From contig CAJKPX010000051.1 in assembly GCA_905201895.1 (NCBI GenBank), forward strand, positions 1-15,392: a stretch of 15,392 nucleotides of DNA, read 5' to 3'. A program made the position numbers and the translations under genes. Origin of the DNA: an uncultured Eubacteriales bacterium. Its GTDB lineage: Bacteria > Bacillota > Clostridia > Oscillospirales > CAG-272. The notes under the pieces are model-generated. The model was not told the DNA's origin and did no database searches. It saw only the letters and a program-made list of their open reading frames with translations. Of the stretch, positions 13,170 to 15,392 are shown piece after piece. The stretch's first letter is position 1; every line of letters begins with the position of its first letter.

Positions 13170-15200
13170 ATGAAGCATACTGAAAAGAGCATAATTCAGA
13201 GCGTTTTTGTCGAGGATTGTGAGGCACTCGTCGAGTTGCTCGACACCGCGGAGCTGTTCCTGTTCCCCGAAAACCGCTTTTTCGTGGGCGTGCGTGTGTC
13301 GAGCGCAAAGCAGGAGCTTTACGCACAGCGCAAAAGGACGTGCAGACAGGAGCTTGAGACCGATGCCCTCAAGCAAGGCTCGGATGCGCGCGCATATACG
13401 GGACGTTTCGATTTTGGACATACCACAGCCGAATGGGAAAGCGTGATCTCACTTGGCATTTGGGGATTGCGTGAGCGAATTTCGGAGTATGCCGCAAGAT
13501 GTGAGGAGAATGCCGAGAAAACGTTTTTTTTCGATTGCCTTTTGCGCACTTATAATGCCGCCCTGCGATTTCTCAAGCGCTGCGCTGCGTTTGCTGAGGC
13601 AGAGGGCAGAAAGGAGATGGCAGAGGGACTTGCGGCACTTGCCACGCGCCCACCCGTTACGCTCTACGAGGCGATGCAGACCTCTCTTGTTTATTACAGT
13701 CTCCAGCAGTATTTCGATCAAACCGCCCTGCGCACGATGGGGCGGCTGGATAGCCTGTTTTACCCCTTTTTCGTTCAAGAGGAGCGCGCGTGTGCCGAGC
13801 GGCTGATGCATGACTACCTCCGTGCGCTGAATGAGATCAACGCAGTTGCAAATCTTCCGTTTGCGATCGGCGGCACGGATGGGGAGGGCAAGAGCCTGGT
13901 CAACGAGCTTTCCTATCTTATTCTGAATACCTATCGAGGAGCAGGAACCTCGAACGTGAAATTGCATCTGCTATGCTCCGACAACATGCCCACCGACCTG
14001 ATCCGATCGGCGCTCGATGCGGTGCGCGAGGGCAATAACAGCATCGTGTTTCTCTCCGACAGACGCGTGATCGAGTCGCTGGAGAAGCTGGGAGCGGATC
14101 ACAGCGATGCGGTGGATTATCATGTGGTTGGTTGCTATGAGTGCGGCGCTCGGGGTGAGCTTACCTGTTCCTGCAACGCAAGGGTCAATCTGCCCAAGGC
14201 GTTGGAGTATGCTCTGAACAATGGCGTGGACATGATCACGGGTGAGCAAATCGGTCTGCCTGTGGAGTCGAGCCTTGAGAGCTTTGATGCGCTGTGCACA
14301 GAATTTGAGCGTCAGCTTCGTCATCTGTGCTCTCGCGCGATGGAGATGACCGACCGTTGGGAGCTGCGATATTCCCGTTTGCATGCCGCGCCGATTCTTT
14401 CGGCAACCTATCGGTCCGCTTTGGAGCAGGGGACCGATCTCTATTGCGGCAGAGGTGCGAAATACAACAATTCCTCGCTCAATGCGCTGGGACTTGCAAC
14501 CGCCGCCGATTCACTTTCCGCGATCCGTCGGATCGTCTTTGAGGAAGGGCGGCTCACGCTTGGCGAGCTGACCGAGATATTGCGCCATGATTGGAAAGGG
14601 CAGGAGACGTTGCAACTCTACTGCCGCAACCGACTTCCCAAGTTCGGAAACGGGGAGGATGCGGTCGATCGCGTGGCGCAGAGGATCGTTGCAGTCCTTG
14701 CCGACGCGGTTAACGGCAGACCCAACCAAAAGGGCGGAAAATACCGCCTGGGTCTTTTCTCCATTGATTGGAGATGGGATTTTGGCGAGCATACCGCTGC
14801 ATCGGCTGATGGGAGACGGTGCGGGGAGCCGCTATCGCAGAACACGGGCGCAACCTTTGGTGCCGATCGAGGTGGCGCAACGGCGCATCTGTTGTCGGTT
14901 GCCTCGCTCGACACCTCCAACACCCCCAACGGTGCAATCGTGGATCTCGATTTGCATCACTCCGCCGTTCTAGGAGAGAATGGGTTGGATGCAATGCTTG
15001 CGTCTCTGCTGACCTATTTTGATCTCGGCGGCTTCGCGGTGCATTATAACGTGCTTGACGCCGACGTCCTGACCGACGCGAAAAAATATCCCGAAAAATA
15101 TCCCAATCTTCAGGTGCGTCTGTGCGGCTGGAACGTGCTCTTTTCCACACTCAGCGATCGCGAAAAGGACGAATTCATCGCGCGCTCGTTGCATGCGTGA
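13170..15200 (+). CDS. Glycyl radical enzyme, pyruvate formate-lyase family, substrate unassigned
   Basis: The 676-residue protein is a glycyl radical enzyme, an oxygen-sensitive cytoplasmic catalyst in which an activase makes a radical on a C-terminal Gly that passes to an active-site Cys. The radical site is Gly653 in VRLCGWNVLF, matching the RVxGW/Y signature, 23 residues from the end. The active-site loop is VVGCYECGA: Cys322 aligns with the thiyl Cys and Glu324 with the base of the GCVE motif of dehydratase-type members; pyruvate formate-lyase itself has a Cys-Cys pair. Extra cysteines follow (Cys325 and a CSC). Late motifs include ADGRRCGEPLSQNTGA and NTPNGAIVDLDLHHSAV. It is shorter than the roughly 750-850 residues usual in the family. 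GGAGG lies eight bases before ATG. The activase gene follows 11 bases downstream. Dehydratase-like chemistry is an inference from GCxE. Confidence 0.9.
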   Translation: MKHTEKSIIQSVFVEDCEALVELLDTAELFLFPENRFFVGVRVSSAKQELYAQRKRTCRQELETDALKQGSDARAYTGRFDFGHTTAEWESVISLGIWGLRERISEYAARCEENAEKTFFFDCLLRTYNAALRFLKRCAAFAEAEGRKEMAEGLAALATRPPVTLYEAMQTSLVYYSLQQYFDQTALRTMGRLDSLFYPFFVQEERACAERLMHDYLRALNEINAVANLPFAIGGTDGEGKSLVNELSYLILNTYRGAGTSNVKLHLLCSDNMPTDLIRSALDAVREGNNSIVFLSDRRVIESLEKLGADHSDAVDYHVVGCYECGARGELTCSCNARVNLPKALEYALNNGVDMITGEQIGLPVESSLESFDALCTEFERQLRHLCSRAMEMTDRWELRYSRLHAAPILSATYRSALEQGTDLYCGRGAKYNNSSLNALGLATAADSLSAIRRIVFEEGRLTLGELTEILRHDWKGQETLQLYCRNRLPKFGNGEDAVDRVAQRIVAVLADAVNGRPNQKGGKYRLGLFSIDWRWDFGEHTAASADGRRCGEPLSQNTGATFGADRGGATAHLLSVASLDTSNTPNGAIVDLDLHHSAVLGENGLDAMLASLLTYFDLGGFAVHYNVLDADVLTDAKKYPEKYPNLQVRLCGWNVLFSTLSDREKDEFIARSLHA

Positions 15201-15211
15201 GGGGGTGTACC

Positions 15212-15392
15212 GTGAAGGGAATTATTTCGGGCATCAAGCGCATGGAGATACATGACGGAGCGGGTCTGCGTACCACTGTGTTTTTCAAAGGGTGTCCCAT
15301 GCGCTGCATCTGGTGCCACAATCCGGAGAGCCTCTCGTTTTCACCGCAGATCGCAAAATTCGAGCAGAAATGTGTGAGCTGCGGAGCCTGCG
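15212..15392 (+). CDS. Glycyl radical enzyme activating enzyme (radical SAM), cut by window end
   Basis: The first 60 codons are present. IHDGAGLRTTVFFKGCPMRC followed by IWCHNPES is the hallmark start of glycyl-radical activases: CxxxCxxC binds the radical-SAM cluster that cleaves S-adenosylmethionine. Then CVSCGAC begins an inserted ferredoxin-type cluster domain, as found in activases of non-formate-lyase glycyl radical enzymes. The start is GTG at 15212, preceded by a G-rich site at 15201-15205; the first residues KGIISGIKRMEIHDG match the family start. It lies 11 bases after the enzyme's stop, surely the same operon. The rest lies beyond the window. Confidence 0.93.
   Translation, partial: MKGIISGIKRMEIHDGAGLRTTVFFKGCPMRCIWCHNPESLSFSPQIAKFEQKCVSCGAC

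Noticed and set aside
13170..15200. Naming the glycyl radical enzyme pflB
   Set aside because: Pyruvate formate-lyase has adjacent catalytic cysteines, whereas this protein has Gly-Cys-Tyr-Glu, closer to the dehydratase-type loop.

Overview
The window looks like a chromosomal segment of an anaerobic Gram-positive bacterium, most likely class Clostridia and possibly a gut commensal. The clues are AGGAGG-type ribosome binding sites before nearly every gene, sigma-A promoters with 17-base spacers and frequent TGn-extended -10 boxes, Bacillota-style lipoprotein signal peptides, two ferredoxin-type 4Fe-4S proteins, and an oxygen-sensitive glycyl radical enzyme followed by its radical-SAM activase. 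No rRNA, tRNA, CRISPR array, transposase or phage gene is visible. The species cannot be named from sequence alone.\n\nLayout. Positions 1-411 hold two full copies and one partial copy of a 164-bp tandem repeat. Each full unit can fold into a terminator-like hairpin plus a three-way junction. Positions 558-4124 carry three lipoprotein genes on the + strand. They are paralogous with each other and with a fourth, larger one at 8825-10942. Genes 2 and 3 are almost identical through the signal peptide, linker and first half of the middle domain, then diverge abruptly. A bidirectional terminator (about 4211-4257) separates them from a minus-strand unit that reads, in transcription order, a GH20 hexosaminidase-like enzyme (7809-6403) and two tandem epoxyqueuosine-reductase-like 4Fe-4S proteins (6345-5419 and 5419-4301, overlapping by one base). 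Divergent from that unit is an AraC-family regulator (7953-8699).\n\nAfter lipoprotein 4 and its terminator come a membrane-anchored alpha/beta hydrolase (11162-12109), a bidirectional terminator, and a second AraC-family regulator on the minus strand (13005-12217). This regulator is divergent from a glycyl radical enzyme of unassigned substrate (13170-15200) and the start of its activating enzyme (15212 to the window end).\n\nHow the genes may work together (inference): there are two metabolic modules, each with its own divergent AraC regulator. One is an intracellular amino-sugar glycosidase with two iron-sulfur proteins. The other is a radical-enzyme pathway. Between them lies a family of exported lipoproteins of unknown function that appears to evolve by duplication, gene conversion and domain gain or loss. 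The most unusual items are the structured tandem repeat with a possible degenerate relative at 4125-4292, the lipoprotein mosaic, and the glycyl radical enzyme with a Gly-Cys-Tyr-Glu-Cys active-site loop.
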